From Coffea arabica (lineage: Eukaryota > Streptophyta > Magnoliopsida > Gentianales > Rubiaceae), in assembly GCF_036785885.1 (NCBI RefSeq), contig NC_092320.1:16121557-16185556 (forward strand): DNA of 64,000 nt, written 5' to 3'. Within the stretch, counting starts at the first letter, position 1. Each line of letters opens with the position of its first letter. The position numbers were made by a program, and so were the translations under genes. Of this stretch, positions 50,121-62,657 are shown one piece after another. The notes beneath the pieces were generated by a model. That model did no database searches and was not told the origin of the DNA. It saw nothing but the letters and a program-made list of their open reading frames with translations.

Positions 50121-50267
50121 GGCCTTGCTTGGATTGAAGGTTTTCGTCGGAAAATATTATCGTTTTCCGTGATCACATTTCCCTATTACCTTTTTCCCTC
50201 ACATATATCAAATCGCTACAGTAATTTTTCCATGAAAAATGACGGAAAATGCAATCCAAACACAACC
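50121..50267. mobile_element. Tourist-like MITE (PIF/Harbinger type), 147 bp
   Basis: Starts GGCCTTGCTTGGATTG and ends CAATCCAAACACAACC, near-inverted. TAA flanks both sides (50,118-50,120 and 50,268-50,270), the 3-bp duplication of PIF/Harbinger elements. A close relative lies at 59,979-60,127, sharing the central run ATCAAATCGCTACAGTAATT. Confidence 0.7.
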
Positions 50268-52112
50268 TAAACATTCGGGCATTGTGGTTCAAGATGAAAA
50301 GAAAGGAAAAACAATTACATTTATACAACGAAATTTCTACAGATGATTGATGAGGTAACACTAATCAAACCTGATTCTGCCAAAATTTTTTTGATAGACA
50401 CTTTGGTTACAACTCAATATAGCATTTATGCATGTAATACGAGGTTTGAGATGATTTAAGAGCCAACTTTATTATGCCCATAATCCCTCTGTGAAGAGGG
50501 CTTAAGCCCTTTAGACCGTGGCCTTTAGACCGTGGTTAAAAAAAAACACACACACACACAAGGAGGGCATTTTCTCTGTTTTTACTTCTTTTAAGACCAA
50601 ATTCAAGACCTGGTTTGAAACCTTTGTGACAAAATTTGTATGGACTTCAATGCTCCAATGCCAGAGAACTAGGACGATTTAATCCAGTTTCCAAGAGCTG
50701 ATAAAAACTTTTGTACTGCTCTTCCGCTTGAATTTTTACACTGGCTATTTGTTTCGTTTCCTTTTATATTTTAGGGGTTTTGGACTTTGGAGCTCATTCG
50801 ATGGGGATTTGGTCAGACCGGTTGAACCGAAAGAATCACCTCACTTGCCCTTTGGTTTGAGTTTAATGCTATGGTAAGTGCAAACCACATATTGGTTCGC
50901 ACATCACAACCAACTTACATTACTGAAGATGCATTCAAATGGGCTACTAATACACTAAGGTTTTTTCTTTTTTAAAAGAGAGAAAATGATAGAAAATAAA
51001 TTTTAAAAAATAGCATAAAATAAAAGGGTCTTCATAGAAGTGCCATGAGATGAAGAGGGGGGGCGTTATTGAAAGAAATTGAAAAACTTGGAAGAAAGCT
51101 ATTAAGAAGAGTCAGAAGACAGCCACCTCTAAATATTTTTGGCAATCACGAGAGATCCCAATTATCACATGTTTTCCTGACATTCACAACTTGAAACCCG
51201 AGGCTTCCCCGTCGCCTTTATCATTCCTGTGGAATATGCATGGCAAATTGGAGCCCAAGACTAAACCTAGCACGTTCAAAGAAAAATATAGGGCACAATT
51301 GAATTCATCAATGACAAAAATATTTAAGCTTCTGCATGTGATGGTTATAAAATAGGGCACGGGCATGATTCCTTGTCTCGATGTTAACATGCCAAGGATC
51401 CCTAAGAAAATACCAGTCTCAAGGGAACAGAAAACAGCAAGAGTCTGAGTTCTGACACACATCTTGATAGTCGATCACCGTTAATAACCAGAATGAAGAG
51501 ATAAAAACCTTGACAATTCAAGAGAAATATGATATAACCAAACAAACACAAACGAAGAACAGGTAAAATAAAAAAGAAATATGTTTATATAATTCGTGAT
51601 TAACCTCAACAAACTTGCGAACATCACCTGCATGTGAGACCGAGCTCAGGCATGTCAGATAATCCAGTTTGCTCAAGTTCAGGTCAAACTTGGGTGAATG
51701 TCCAGCTCAAGTGGAGTTTAGCCCCAGCAGCTACAATTTGTTTACACCCCTGGGCATCGTATACCCAAGCTGCACAGGTTCTTTAAATCCATAAACATGG
51801 GCATTTTTGTTATTCAATTCTATCTGATAAACATTCCATCATCCAAGCAAGCAGGATGGAAGGCGTGTTATCCTATTGATCCGCAAGAGAGGCCAAGGAA
51901 TAGAAAACTTGTTAAAACCAACAGGTGTAGCAGATGCACTTTCCTTAGTACGTTTCAGATGAGTGAAAATGAGACCAAGAACCATAAATATACAAAAAAG
52001 GAAACAACAAAGTTTAGAGGTCCAAGATACAAGATACTATGAACATACACAGCCAGAGTCTCAAAAGATTGTATCCACAAAAATTTACCGAGAATAACAA
52101 GATGCATCATTT

Positions 52113-55100
52113 TCATCTTGGACCTCCCTTACAAATATTTCTCCACTTATCCTTGAGGTCGATTGTGGTGCGACCTCTCTGGAAAACATCACCTCCAAAT
52201 TCCAAAATCTGCTTCCATGGAATACTTCGATCGTGCGGACTAGAAAGCCTCTGCACCCCCTCCTGCAGCAGTAAAAGCAACATTTATAACAAATACATCT
52301 AGTGGCAATATTGTCAGATTCAGTGAAGGAAGTTCAAGATTAAGCATGGCCAAATCTGCTTAATTAACTTTATAACAGCAGCAGTCCATGCTGATAATTT
52401 TAACATTTTCCAATATAATTAATGATTTCCGCCTTTCAAATCTCAAAAATCAACATACTTTTCATCCTGGCTTGGACAAGAACTATTTTATTCCATTCTT
52501 ACATTAAATAGAAGGTTAAAAGGTCTTCCACTGACTCTTAGAATATTGCCACAAGATGTATTTGCTCGTGGCAATATTCTAAGAGTTTGTAGAAGGAAAA
52601 AATTTTTAAGCATGGGCCAAATCTTCTTAATCTACTTTGTAACAGTAGAGATCCATGTTCATAATTTTAACCTTTCCAATGTCATTAATGATTTCAGCCT
52701 TAGAAAAAAAATTTCTGCCTTTGAAATCTTAAAAATAAATGTACTTTTCATTGTGGCTTGGATAAAGATTATTTAATTCCATTTTTAAGTTAAGATGCTA
52801 TAGCACGTTAAGTACAGGTCTTCAGGCTCAACTTTAAATATCTAATACAGCAGTATGGTAATTAAAAAACAAAACATCATGGTTTGCGATAACAAGTTCC
52901 CCGGGGATTGCTCACAACACAGCTCATGTGTCTTTAGCAAGATAATCAAAGATTCAGATTCAGGACTTACAAGAAACTAAAGACAGAAAGTACTGATCAA
53001 AAGGAAAAGTATGAAAAGAGCATTCAATCATGTAGCAGGTAGATTCATGGTCGCTGTAAATCATGTTATAATTTGAGAATTTTCCATTGTAAAATCCCAT
53101 CCAAACAAACAAATTGGATAAGTAGCCAGCCCAAAGGTCCATTCAGCAAAGCTGGAAAAAGAAATGCACAGGTGATTTTCAACATTTTCTTATTTATCCA
53201 AAAGCTTAAATTTTAGAGGATGTTATTTTAAACATCTCCACATAGTCTGACCCTGTCAAGGAAAAGACCTACTTATAGGATTTTTCCTTTCATCCAACTT
53301 TTCAAATCCAACCTTGAAGATGACAGCTTTCCAATAATCCCAAAAATGAGGAAGCGCCAATCTTTTACTACTCTAATTCTGAATGTCTCACGTTCCATCC
53401 TATTTTTCATATCGTTTTGAGAATTCCAGATGAAATACGTACTAGGTTTGATAAGCTGTAAAAGATCCTCTGATAAGTAAATGGGAAAGCTTAGAAGGTA
53501 TATTTTGATTAGAAAATAAAGCAAAGGAGGCATGTAAGTTAAAACATGTCAAACAATTTTGAACTGACAAGACCCAGTTGTAGACGCCAGAGGGGAAAAG
53601 GAGATTGGCATGATGTCTTTCATCTTTACTACTCGGGAAGTAGTTTGTACCTTTAACTTCTCTTCCTCTGCTTTTGTCCATGGGAGAATTTTCCGCCTGA
53701 GTTGAGGAATCGCTGGATAAGTACTGTCAAATATACAGATTTCTTACACAAGTCAATAATAATCAACGGACATCCATATTCTATATGAAGCTTTCTGGTA
53801 ATAAAATAGACAGTGGAGAACAAGAGAAAAGGTGGACGAGGAAGGGGAAGTGAAACTCATAATGCTTCAGCACTGACTGAGAGCACTATTTGATGCTGTA
53901 AATAAGAAGAAAGATGAGAGTTGTCTATCAGCAATAAAGCGAACTTAAGCAAGCTCGTGCATTAAAGAAGAATACTTACTAGTTCTTGATGGGCCTTCGC
54001 AATCTTATGGAGTAACTTCTCACAGATTTCTCATTGTCTTCTTCAGAGCTTTCACTAATTGGTCCACAGACAGGTTCCTGAGGTAAAGCTGACTCTGGAA
54101 TTTCTGAAACTTTCTTGCCTTCAGCTCCAGCATTCCCCTCATTCCTATCAGCCATGTGAGCTTTTTTGCGATCAACATCAGATCCATGTACAGGATGAGC
54201 AACAACTGGCTGCTCAACTTGCACACCAAGCAATTGGCACTGTGGCTCCATGTATTTCCTTTCCAAGTTTCCGCTCACCAAGGTATTGGGCATTCTATCA
54301 CTTGGAGACACCACCTTTTCTCCAGAATGAGAATGATCACTAGAACATGACAATGGAGGCTCTGATTGATGCTTGTTACCCATTTTAACTCCACAGTGAG
54401 AATCAGAAACCTTGTTCACAAAGTCTTCACTGTTATTACCTTCATTCTTTCGCAACTCATTTCGACTTTCTCTCCCCAATTTCATGGTGGCCTTCTTTTG
54501 TTGACATACAGTTTGCACACCAATAAAGGAAGCTAAGTCTTTCCTTGCAAATGAGGCCTTCCTCTTAACTTGCATGTACTCCGAGATTGCACGAGAATAT
54601 GCACAAAAAGGGCAGTAGAATTTTCCTTTTCCATCAAAATGGGCAGCAGAAGGCAAGCAGCTGGAATGAACTGCTAACTGGCAGGTGTCGGAGCTACAAA
54701 CCAGTAATTGCCCTTCTTTGTTACACTTCACACAATACTTTGCCTGTGTTGCAAAGGAATCTTGACTATATGTGCACTGAGAGCTCAAGAGAGCATCCTT
54801 TTTCAAGGCAATATCCATTTTCTCGTCACGATAGTCATCACTGTCACTAGTCATATCAAAATCAGGATTGTGCTGCATATCATCCTTGGATCCAGAACCA
54901 CCGAAACTTAGCTGAAAATTACCCTCAAAATTCTGCACAGGATTCTCTGGGCTATTATTTTTCTCCATTACTCCCATGGCCAAAGATGTAGCATTTTCTG
55001 TCTGCAGCTCAAAACGTTGATCGTGTCCATCGGTTTCATCAACACTATTGTTTTGGCCATCTAACTCTGCATGCAATTCAGCCACTTTAGCATCATCATG

Positions 55101-56788
55101 AGGAACCTGCAGATCACAAACTAAATGATCTTGATGAAATGCATGACTACTCTGTGCAATCCTTTTTAATTGATAATGCTGATCATCATCACCATGAGGA
55201 GATCCATTTGACTCAACGCCTCCAACTTGAACTTCTGTTTCCAAATTGCAACCTTCTTTTTCAATGTGTTTGACAGATCCTTCAGATGAAAATTTCATTA
55301 GCCCATGCACGGGTGAAGCTACAGTATCCTCATCAATGTCGTCCATCATAGAATTCCCATCCTGCTTAAACTTCTTAACAACTTCCCCATGGATATCACA
55401 ACCATCACCTAATGGGATTTGGTCTTTCAAGGTTTTCCCTTCTGAATTTTCAGCAGCAATTGCTGTCCTATTCCTCTTAGCTGGTAATGAATTACTCTCA
55501 GGAAAATTTCCTTCTAAATCATCATCCACATTTTGAGGGGTGGAAGACCCACATTGGACTTCTTTTTTCGAATTACAACCTTCTTTTTCAATATATCTAA
55601 CAACTCCTTCAGATAAAGTTGTTGAAGGTCCATGGGTGGTTGGAGCTATTGCATTCTGGACTACAGTGTCTTCAGTGAAATTGGCTTTCTGCTTAAATTT
55701 CTTGGTGGCTTGCACATGGGAAGTACAACAATCATCCAATGTGGTTTGGTCCCCATCGGTTTGTATCTCCACAATTTCACTTCTCATAGCAGCTGTTTTC
55801 CTCTTAGCAGGTAAAAGATTTGTATCAGGCAAGTTTTCCTGTGATTCGTCATCCATGTTATCATGAGTGTGAGTGGGAGAAGCCGCGTTTCCATATGGCA
55901 GAGTGACTTTGTTATTTATGCTGCAATCTTCAAGTCTCTGTGCAAGGACATTGGAGTTGCCACCATTTACCGGTATATCATCATTACACTGAGTTGTAAC
56001 TGTTAATCCACTTCTTTCCTTTAAGGATGAAAGAATAGAATGGCTGCCTTCAAGAATGGCATCCTTAAGCTGTTTGTCAAAATATCCCGACAATTCTAGA
56101 TTAAGAAGGAGCAGAGAACATCTATACAAAAAGTTTTCTTAGTTCTACAGAGATCAACCTATGCTGGTTCACCTTTTGCAAAGCAGGCTTGGGTAAAGAA
56201 GCTCTTTTGTGCACAATAAAGGACTGAACATCCCCATTCAACATCTCTGGTGCAACTGCAGTGAGATCCATCGCAGACATCTTAAATACAATTAAGCACA
56301 AGTTAGAGATTCGGGCATCTGTATGCATCAATGAGAAAGGTTTGTAACAACATTCTATGCCTCCAAAAGTAAGATTAAAAAAGTCAAAAACAGATAATAA
56401 GTAGAAAGCAGGACACCTCTGATATTTGTCGAAGAACATCTTCACAATTGTTTGACGGATCCAATTCAAGTTTTTGACCAACTGTAGCAGCATCCTTGTC
56501 CTTGTTTTGATTCCCCTTAACAATCAAACTCTCTAAGATTCTCAGCGACACGACTTCTCTGCAATTCTTCCCCAGTTCATCATCAGAAACCTCTGGAGCC
56601 TTTTTAATTATATCTGAATCGCACAAGTGCCAACAAAGCTCTAACACAAATAATTATGATTGAAAAAAATTCAAGGTGAACTTATTCGCACCTATTAAAA
56701 GGGACGTATCTGCTTGCTTGGATCTGGATAGCGCTTCAATAACCCAACTCCAAGCCATGGTTGACGGTACAGGAATCTCGGAAGCCAT
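52113..56788 (-). CDS. PHD-finger protein with C-terminal Myb-like domain (6 exons, 913 aa)
   Basis: Exons in order on the minus strand: 56,788-56,692; 56,640-56,417; 56,280-56,173; 56,069-53,980; 53,723-53,651; 52,262-52,113. All junctions have GT..AG and the phases agree, giving 913 residues. The start MASEIPVPSTMAWSWVIEAL leads into a helical N-terminus; a long acidic low-complexity middle region has diverged internal repeats (VKHIEKEGCN, VRYIEKEGCN). A C4HC3 PHD finger lies at about residues 586-632 (YCVKCNKEGQLLVC, CQLAVHSSCL, FYCPFC). The last 65 residues read RRKILPWTKAEEEKLKEGVQ, then SIPWKQILEFG and DLKDKWRNICKG, a Myb/telobox-like DNA-binding domain. PHD fingers read histone tails and this Myb type resembles telomere-repeat binders, so a nuclear chromatin role is likely. 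The tail lies beyond a strong donor (GTAAGT at 53,979-53,974) that overlaps a TAG. Intron retention would end the protein without the Myb domain. Confidence 0.88.
52302..52800. repeat. Two direct repeats with a 17-bp stem-loop in the last intron of the PHD gene
   Basis: Starting from GTGGCAATATT at 52,302 and 52,568, two stretches of about 230 bp align with a 266-bp offset (AGCATGG..CCAAATC, then ATAATTTTAAC, ATTAATGATTTC, CTTTTCAT..TGGCTTGGA). Between them TCTTAGAATATTGCCAC (52,536-52,552) and GTGGCAATATTCTAAGA (52,568-52,584) form a perfect 17-bp stem with a 15-base loop. Confidence 0.75.
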
Positions 56789-58774
56789 AAACGACCGTCA
56801 CAAAGCTTCAAGAACCATACATATACTTCCTGACCATCTATTCCAGTTAGTAATTCGTTACGGAAGTGTCATTGCATTACAAATTAAATTACAGAAAAAC
56901 ACTCTCCTGGTTTAGTTCGAAAACATATACAAACAGAAAATCAGATGACATGGTAAATTCAATTGCAGCAGCTCAAATAACAAGCCAGATAACTGGACAT
57001 CACCCGTGGGCCAAAAAAAGTTCCCGAACCAAGGACGGGACTTTACTTACAAAAGCTCCATTAACTAAACACATATTTTTTGAGCTTGTCTGCCCTCTTT
57101 CACATATTTTGCAAGGGAAAAGCCAATTAAATTACCGTAATACATTTTGTTCAGTCAAAATTATACCCAAAAAAAAAAATCAGAATAAGGGGAAAAAGCA
57201 TAATAGCAGAAAGTGGCAGCACTCAAAAATTTAAAAAACCAAATTGCACACTTTAGCAGGAAAAAAAATGGAAAAACAAACCTCCAAAGTAATCAGCAAC
57301 AGAAAGTCATCAGTGACTCAAACATCACAACAAATTTAGCAAAATTTGTAACTTAAAAAAAAAAAAAGCATGCATTCATCACCTAAACACCAAGCATTTT
57401 CAACTAATTTCCCTTTTTTTGTACATTTTCAAAACCCTAAGAGGGAAAAAAAACAAGAGAAAATCTTAATCGCGCGTTATTAGCTCCGCAGCAAAGCCAA
57501 GTTATGAGGAAATCGAAATTTTAAAGCAGCTTTAGTCCATCAACTAACCCTACAAGCATATAGAACAGTATACATTATTTGATCACTAAACAAAAAAAAA
57601 CGATTAGCCCGAAACTCAAACTGAGATAATTACCGGAGAAATGATTAGACTTTGAAGGTTTTGGAAGCAAATGGGATTATGGCTTGGCCGGGAACGTTCC
57701 CAGACGGAAGTGAAGTGTATTTCTATTTGAAGGCGCTCAGGGTCTAGCGCTCGAAAAATAAGTGGGAAATCTGGAATTTATGAAGAAATAAAAAAAATAA
57801 AAAATAAAAATAGTTTTGGGAATTTGCATTTGAGTCACTAGAATTGGTGTCATTTTTCAGTTACGTGACTAAAAGTCAACAAAAAAATGTTTACTGATAA
57901 TTTTTTATTTTTTGGTAAAAATTTGAATTGTCAGGGAATTGCAAGTACCATATAATTACTATATACACCATAATAATTTTTTGTACCATATAATTTATGT
58001 ACCAGGGACAACAGATAGAGGCAACATAACAATTACTACATACACTAAGATAATAACTTACAGAAACACAACATATTTTGCTACTCGCTCAAGATTGTGA
58101 CTAATGATCAATCACGTACATGATACATCCATCTAATTTCAAATCAAACTCATTTGGGATATTAAATCTGTTAAAAAAAAAAATGGTCTGCCAATTTGCA
58201 GTCCAGATCCCATGTCCAATTATTTCTTTGTCTTTGCTCTATTAATCTCAGTAGCCAGAAAGACATTAAGAAAAACAGTTTATCCCTTTCTTACATTTTG
58301 ATGACTTAGAAAACGCAGGTACAAGCAGTTCATCAAGCAAGAATGGCTATTATCCCATTTAGGTTCGTTACACTCATATTGAATTGTATGATTATTGTTC
58401 CATAGTCTTTGAGTTGACACTGCAAAAATTAATTTGCAGTTCACAGTTCATTTGACAATTCCATCAGCAGAAGGCGCAAATACCACACCTGTCTCTTTAT
58501 TTGCTTCAACTCCCTTTGCAGATCAGCCTACTGCCCCGAGCCCAGAACAAAAATTAATTAAACTGAATGCAAAATGCAAATTTGAATTTGAAATTCGTTT
58601 TTTGGCATGCATGTGTGGTTATGCTTGTTATTTTACATCCGATCTCTTATTAAAGAGTCGAAGAATCATTGCTCTTATGCAGTGCAGCAAAATACACGCA
58701 TTCAACCAAAAGCAAGAGATACAAGAAGGGGCAAATTGAGAAGCTGGTTTTTAGCGTTTGATTCATGAATTAAA
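56789..58774. other. 5' region of the PHD gene and flank
   Basis: Bases 56,789 to about 57,720 probably hold the 5' UTR, with at least one leader intron, and the promoter of the minus-strand gene. A GC-richer stretch near 57,640-57,720 (GGGAACGTTCCC, palindromic) is the likely start region. Beyond it the sequence is AT-rich with no gene. Confidence 0.4.
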
Positions 58775-59382
58775 GGATTAATTTCACTTTACGCCTCTAA
58801 ACTTATATCACTTTCTCATTTTGTATCCTAAATTTCAAATTTGGACGCCTTGCGCCTTAAACTCTTAATTTTGGGTATTTTGCACCCTAAACTCTGAAGT
58901 CTATTCTATTTAAAGCTAATCAATGATTGTGCTCGCAAAAATTAATGAGATAAAGGGTGGCAAAAATTAATGACAGCGTGTCGTTTTATTCCAACTACGA
59001 TCCCTTAACTTTTTTGACCATTTTTAGCACATCATCATTTATTTATATGATCTCACTTACTAATATTGTTAGCAAAATTAACAAAATAAAAGATGATATA
59101 AATTAATAATAATGTATTATTTTATTTTTGTCATGATATTTTGGCATCATTTGATTACTTTCGGCACATTATCATTGATCTGTTGGATCCTCTTTGCCAT
59201 TAGTTTTGCAAAAGTTGTCATTGACTAAACTTAAATAAGATAAACTTGAGAGTTTATGGTGTAAAGTGTTCAAAATTAAGATATTAGACCGTAAACTGTC
59301 TAAAATTAAGTTTATGATGTAACTTGAAAAATTGATACAAGTTTATGATGTAAAGTTTCACAGCACAAAGTGGAGTTTGTCC
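58775..59382. mobile_element. Small non-autonomous DNA transposon, 9-bp target duplication
   Basis: TGAATTAAA flanks it at 58,766-58,774 and 59,383-59,391. The ends GGATTAATTTCACTTTACG and, inverted, GGACAAACTCCACTTTGTG form an imperfect inverted repeat, and the interior continues as diverged inverted sequence (ACTTTACGCCTCTAAACTT against AACTTTACATCATAAACTT). A 9-bp duplication suggests the Mutator superfamily. No coding capacity. Confidence 0.65.
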
Positions 59383-59978
59383 TGAATTAAATGCTTTGTT
59401 ATTCTTCTTTTGTCGAAAGTCATGTCGATTAAATGCTCCAATTAAGAACAACTTAGGTGCTTGATTCTATTATCTTACTGTTGTACTTTTCCTTTTGTTT
59501 CAACGGTAACGCAGCACCATTTTCAATTGGCAGGCAATGATGAAAAAGTGGTGGGAAGAAACATCACATCTTTCAATTTCGAACACAGTCTTATAGTCAT
59601 TTTTTTTTAATTTAATGTGGATTAACCACTAGTCCTTGTAACGCAGACGTTTCCCGTTCCACTTGCATAACTGGCATATGAAGCTATACACAGTAGAAGT
59701 GGATAAATATGGAAAATCAAGACTGTAGAACCTGCAAAGTAAATTACAAGTTGCCACAATGAAGTTGCAGAACTAGTCCTAGAAGTTGGTTATCAAATGG
59801 TGAAAACTGGCTTCTAATATTATAATTAGTCCAAAGATAAAAATGAATGCGTTTACCTCAACATCAGGTAATATCAATATTAAGCACCATTTAAGTAATA
59901 TTCCATGAATGAAGCTTTAACCATCATGTCATTCTTTTTAAGAAGATATGTACCCCGACATAGTATTATGGGATTGTC

Positions 59979-60127
59979 GGCCTTGTTTGGATTGCTGTTT
60001 TTCGTCGAAAAAATTACGTCGTTTTCCGTAATCACATTTCTCTATTACCTTTTTCCTTCACATACATCAAATCGCTACAGTAATTTTTTCATGAAAAATC
60101 ATGAAAAATGCAATCTAAACACAATCA
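59979..60127. mobile_element. Tourist-like MITE, second copy
   Basis: Starts GGCCTTGTTTGGATTG and ends near CAATCTAAACACAATC; the interior matches 50,121-50,267 closely (TTTTCCGT.ATCACATTTC, ATCAAATCGCTACAGTAATT). The target duplication is unclear here. Confidence 0.6.
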
Positions 60128-60920
60128 CTGCCTACCCCAGTTTATGGTTTATGTTATTAACGTAAGATCAAAATCTTGCACAACACTGCTCTTTGTCCTG
60201 TAAGATAAGTCTAATCTTACATCTTAATTATAATGAACTAGTATTCTAGGATTAGAGAATATAATAAAAAGATGAAAGAAATGCCTTCACAAAGAATGGA
60301 TAGAAATAGAGAGTTAAAAAAACTATATGTGAAAACAAAGGATTCTATTTTTAGATCTCATCAAACGTTTTATCTCTAGGTTGAGACAACATGATCAGTT
60401 ACAATGTTAGTGTTTAAGTTTAACCCTTAGACAATTTAATGTAAAACATGCTTGTATAACTGTCACAGCCATTGCAAAAATTTCCAATTTATGTAGAGAA
60501 AATATAGCCAAAAAAAAATAATTAAGTTAGCTTATGATTTTTGTATTGTTTAAAAAGTTGGAAAGATTAAAAAGAAACTTGAAATAAAAAAAATTGAAGT
60601 TATGAATCAGCAATTAATTTAGGTACTTATAAATCGTATTTAAGTTGGAGGTGACAATTTAATTCTCATAGTATATGTATTTAATCAATTAAACCAGTAT
60701 ACTAACAACAGCATTTTTGGGATTTAAGATACAGCAAGTCATTCTAAATAGTAATTTAACTAATTGAGATTTTTATATCCACTTTATTTAAAGCATTTAC
60801 GTTACAATTTATAAGGTAATATAGAGCACTGGGATATGGTCGATGTGTTCATAATTTACCGTAAAAGAAAGAAAAGAGATGGACTGATACGATCTTCCTG
60901 TGAGCTTATACACTTTTGAG
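60128..60920. other. Upstream region of the cysteine-rich peptide gene
   Basis: AT-rich. TTTATAAGGTAATATAG about 110 bp before the start codon may hold its TATA box. No gene is seen. Confidence 0.4.
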
Positions 60921-62657
60921 ATGGCAGAGACAAAAACACACTTCCGTTGCATCCTCCTTATGGCTTTTCTCATATGTGGTAAGTCTGAATTCCAACCCTT
61001 CTTTCAACAATAAATTCTTTATATCATCAATTCATAGCTTTTGCTGGGCTTAATTAATTTGCTTTGTCATTCCCTTTGTGAATAGTTTTTCCGTCATGCC
61101 TATTTGGATTTAAATTGCTTTGTTAAATCTACATTGCATTTGATTTATCAAATACAACATCTTTAATCCCATGCATGCATGCAACCTTTCTGATGTATCA
61201 GTTTTAGTACTTTTTATCACATCTGATAGGATATAGTTGATTTTGGGAATAGGGTCTGATAATCCATGTGCAATCATCTCTCAATCTCATTGAAAAAATG
61301 GTTCTTTCCCCCTATTAAGTTCTTGTAGTAAAAAAGAAAATTAAGGTACCAATTTCAGTTGAAAGAAAAACGAAACTATACATATATTAAGCAACAACAG
61401 CTTGTATATACGAATGGTCATGTACTTGTAAAGTTACACTTGGAGGTTGATATGTTACGAGTATAGCATCCTCGCACGCTTAGAGGCTGATATGTTAGAG
61501 GTTCTTTTATATGGTTTTAATTTACTGAATTTGCTCACCCATATTTTTCACTTCCCCTACTAACCTATGTTTTCAGAACCGGACCGGATAGTGACTCAGC
61601 CGAGGTCAGGAGTCAGGGGTCAATGGGTTCGACCGGGGGTCGATAGGGGTCGAACCGGATGACGTCATAAATAAAAATTATTTAAAAATTAAAATATTAT
61701 ATATATAATATCTAATAATATATTGATATTAATAAAGGTATATTCATATATATTTGATGTTTCAAATATATTTAACAAGAAAATACAAAGAAATTAGAAC
61801 AATCAAGTAGCAATTTATATTATTTAATAAATATTAACAAGTTTAGAATTAAAATTATGAATTTAATTGAAAAATAACATCAAATTTTATGACAATATTT
61901 ATAAAGCATCAAATATTTGAGGTATATCAATAAGTTTTAACAATTTAGGGGGTCAAAACATAATATTAAAAAGTTTGAATTTTTTTTTAAAAAATTACTG
62001 TTGAACCGGAAAAACCAATTTTTTCCCGGTCAAACCCTGTTTTTGACCGGCTTTGACCGAGTTTTAAATTTCCGGTTTTTTAATATGACTCGGACCGACT
62101 ACCTGGCCGGTTCCTGGTTCAACCGGCCGGTCCGGTCCGAGTTTTAAAACAGAGCTAACTTTATAGCTAGCAAACAATTTTTTTTTTTTAAAAAAACAAA
62201 AGATAATAAGAAAAGATAAGTAGATAACTGATCTCTACCATTGTGATGCTTTAATTTTTGTAAACCCCTAGAATTTCATGATTTGGAAACACGACAACAA
62301 GAAGATTGGTAAAGAATAATGGCTTTCGTGGCATATAAGTGATTTATGCTTATCCGGGCTTCGTTTGAATTGAGAAATTTGATTTAAAAAAATTAAATTA
62401 AATTCGTCAAAATCGCTTTAGTTATTCGGGTTGATGTTTAGTAATCCAATTTGCGAATATTGGTTGTAGTTCATCCCAGGACTGCATCAAGCCAAGATAC
62501 AGCAGTATGCTCTCGGTACAGGGGATGGTTTTTCGTTTTTTGCTACGACAGTGACTGCAATGACAAATATTGCAAAGAGTTTGGACCAAATGCTCAGGGA
62601 ACTTGTACACAGCAATATATTGCTTTTTTCAGATGCGAATGTAATTTTCTTTGTTAA
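60921..62657 (+). CDS. Defensin-like cysteine-rich secreted peptide (2 exons, 81 aa)
   Basis: Exon 1 (60,921-60,978) encodes a signal peptide, MAETKTHFRCILLMAFLIC, and stops after the first base of a codon at a GTAAGT donor. Exon 2 (62,470-62,657) follows a TAG acceptor and completes that codon. The mature part, beginning near VHPRTASSQDT, has eight cysteines in the order VCS, FCY, DCN, YCK, TCT, RCE, ECN, LC-stop, including the Cys-x-Cys pair near the end typical of cysteine-stabilised alpha-beta peptides. An intron in phase 1 directly after the signal peptide is the usual structure of plant defensin-like (LCR/DEFL) genes. The spacing of the central cysteines (C-x4-C twice) is not canonical, so the fold is uncertain. 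Such peptides are secreted and act in defence or in pollen-pistil signalling. The frame is intact. The 1.49-kb intron is long for the family and contains a transposable element. Confidence 0.72.
61569..62150. mobile_element. CCGG-rich inverted-repeat element in the intron of the defensin-like gene
   Basis: The left end GTTTTCAGAACCGGACCGGA and the inverted right end GTTTTAAAACTCGGACCGGA match. The outer 100 bp on each side is GC-rich with many GGTCGA and CCGGTT words, around an AT-rich centre. It belongs with 18,651-19,158. No clear target duplication was found. Confidence 0.55.

Larger units (their letters stand above)
49553..52112. other. DREB2 upstream region and 3' flank of the PHD gene
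   Basis: Contains the candidate TATA box and a Tourist-like MITE (50,121-50,267). A CA-repeat lies at 50,548-50,560, and two copies of TTTAGACCGTGG occur at about 50,510-50,535. No additional gene is recognised. Confidence 0.45.

Noticed and set aside
54587..55866. Plus-strand frames opposite the long exon of the PHD gene
   Set aside because: They are shadows of the acidic coding strand and show no domain.
56123..56129. Start codon at 56,129 as the beginning of a separate 716-aa gene
   Set aside because: An acceptor at 56,070 joins the frame (at LKDAILEGSH) to upstream exons in phase, with a 103-base intron. The codons before it (MYRCSLLLLN) are intron sequence.
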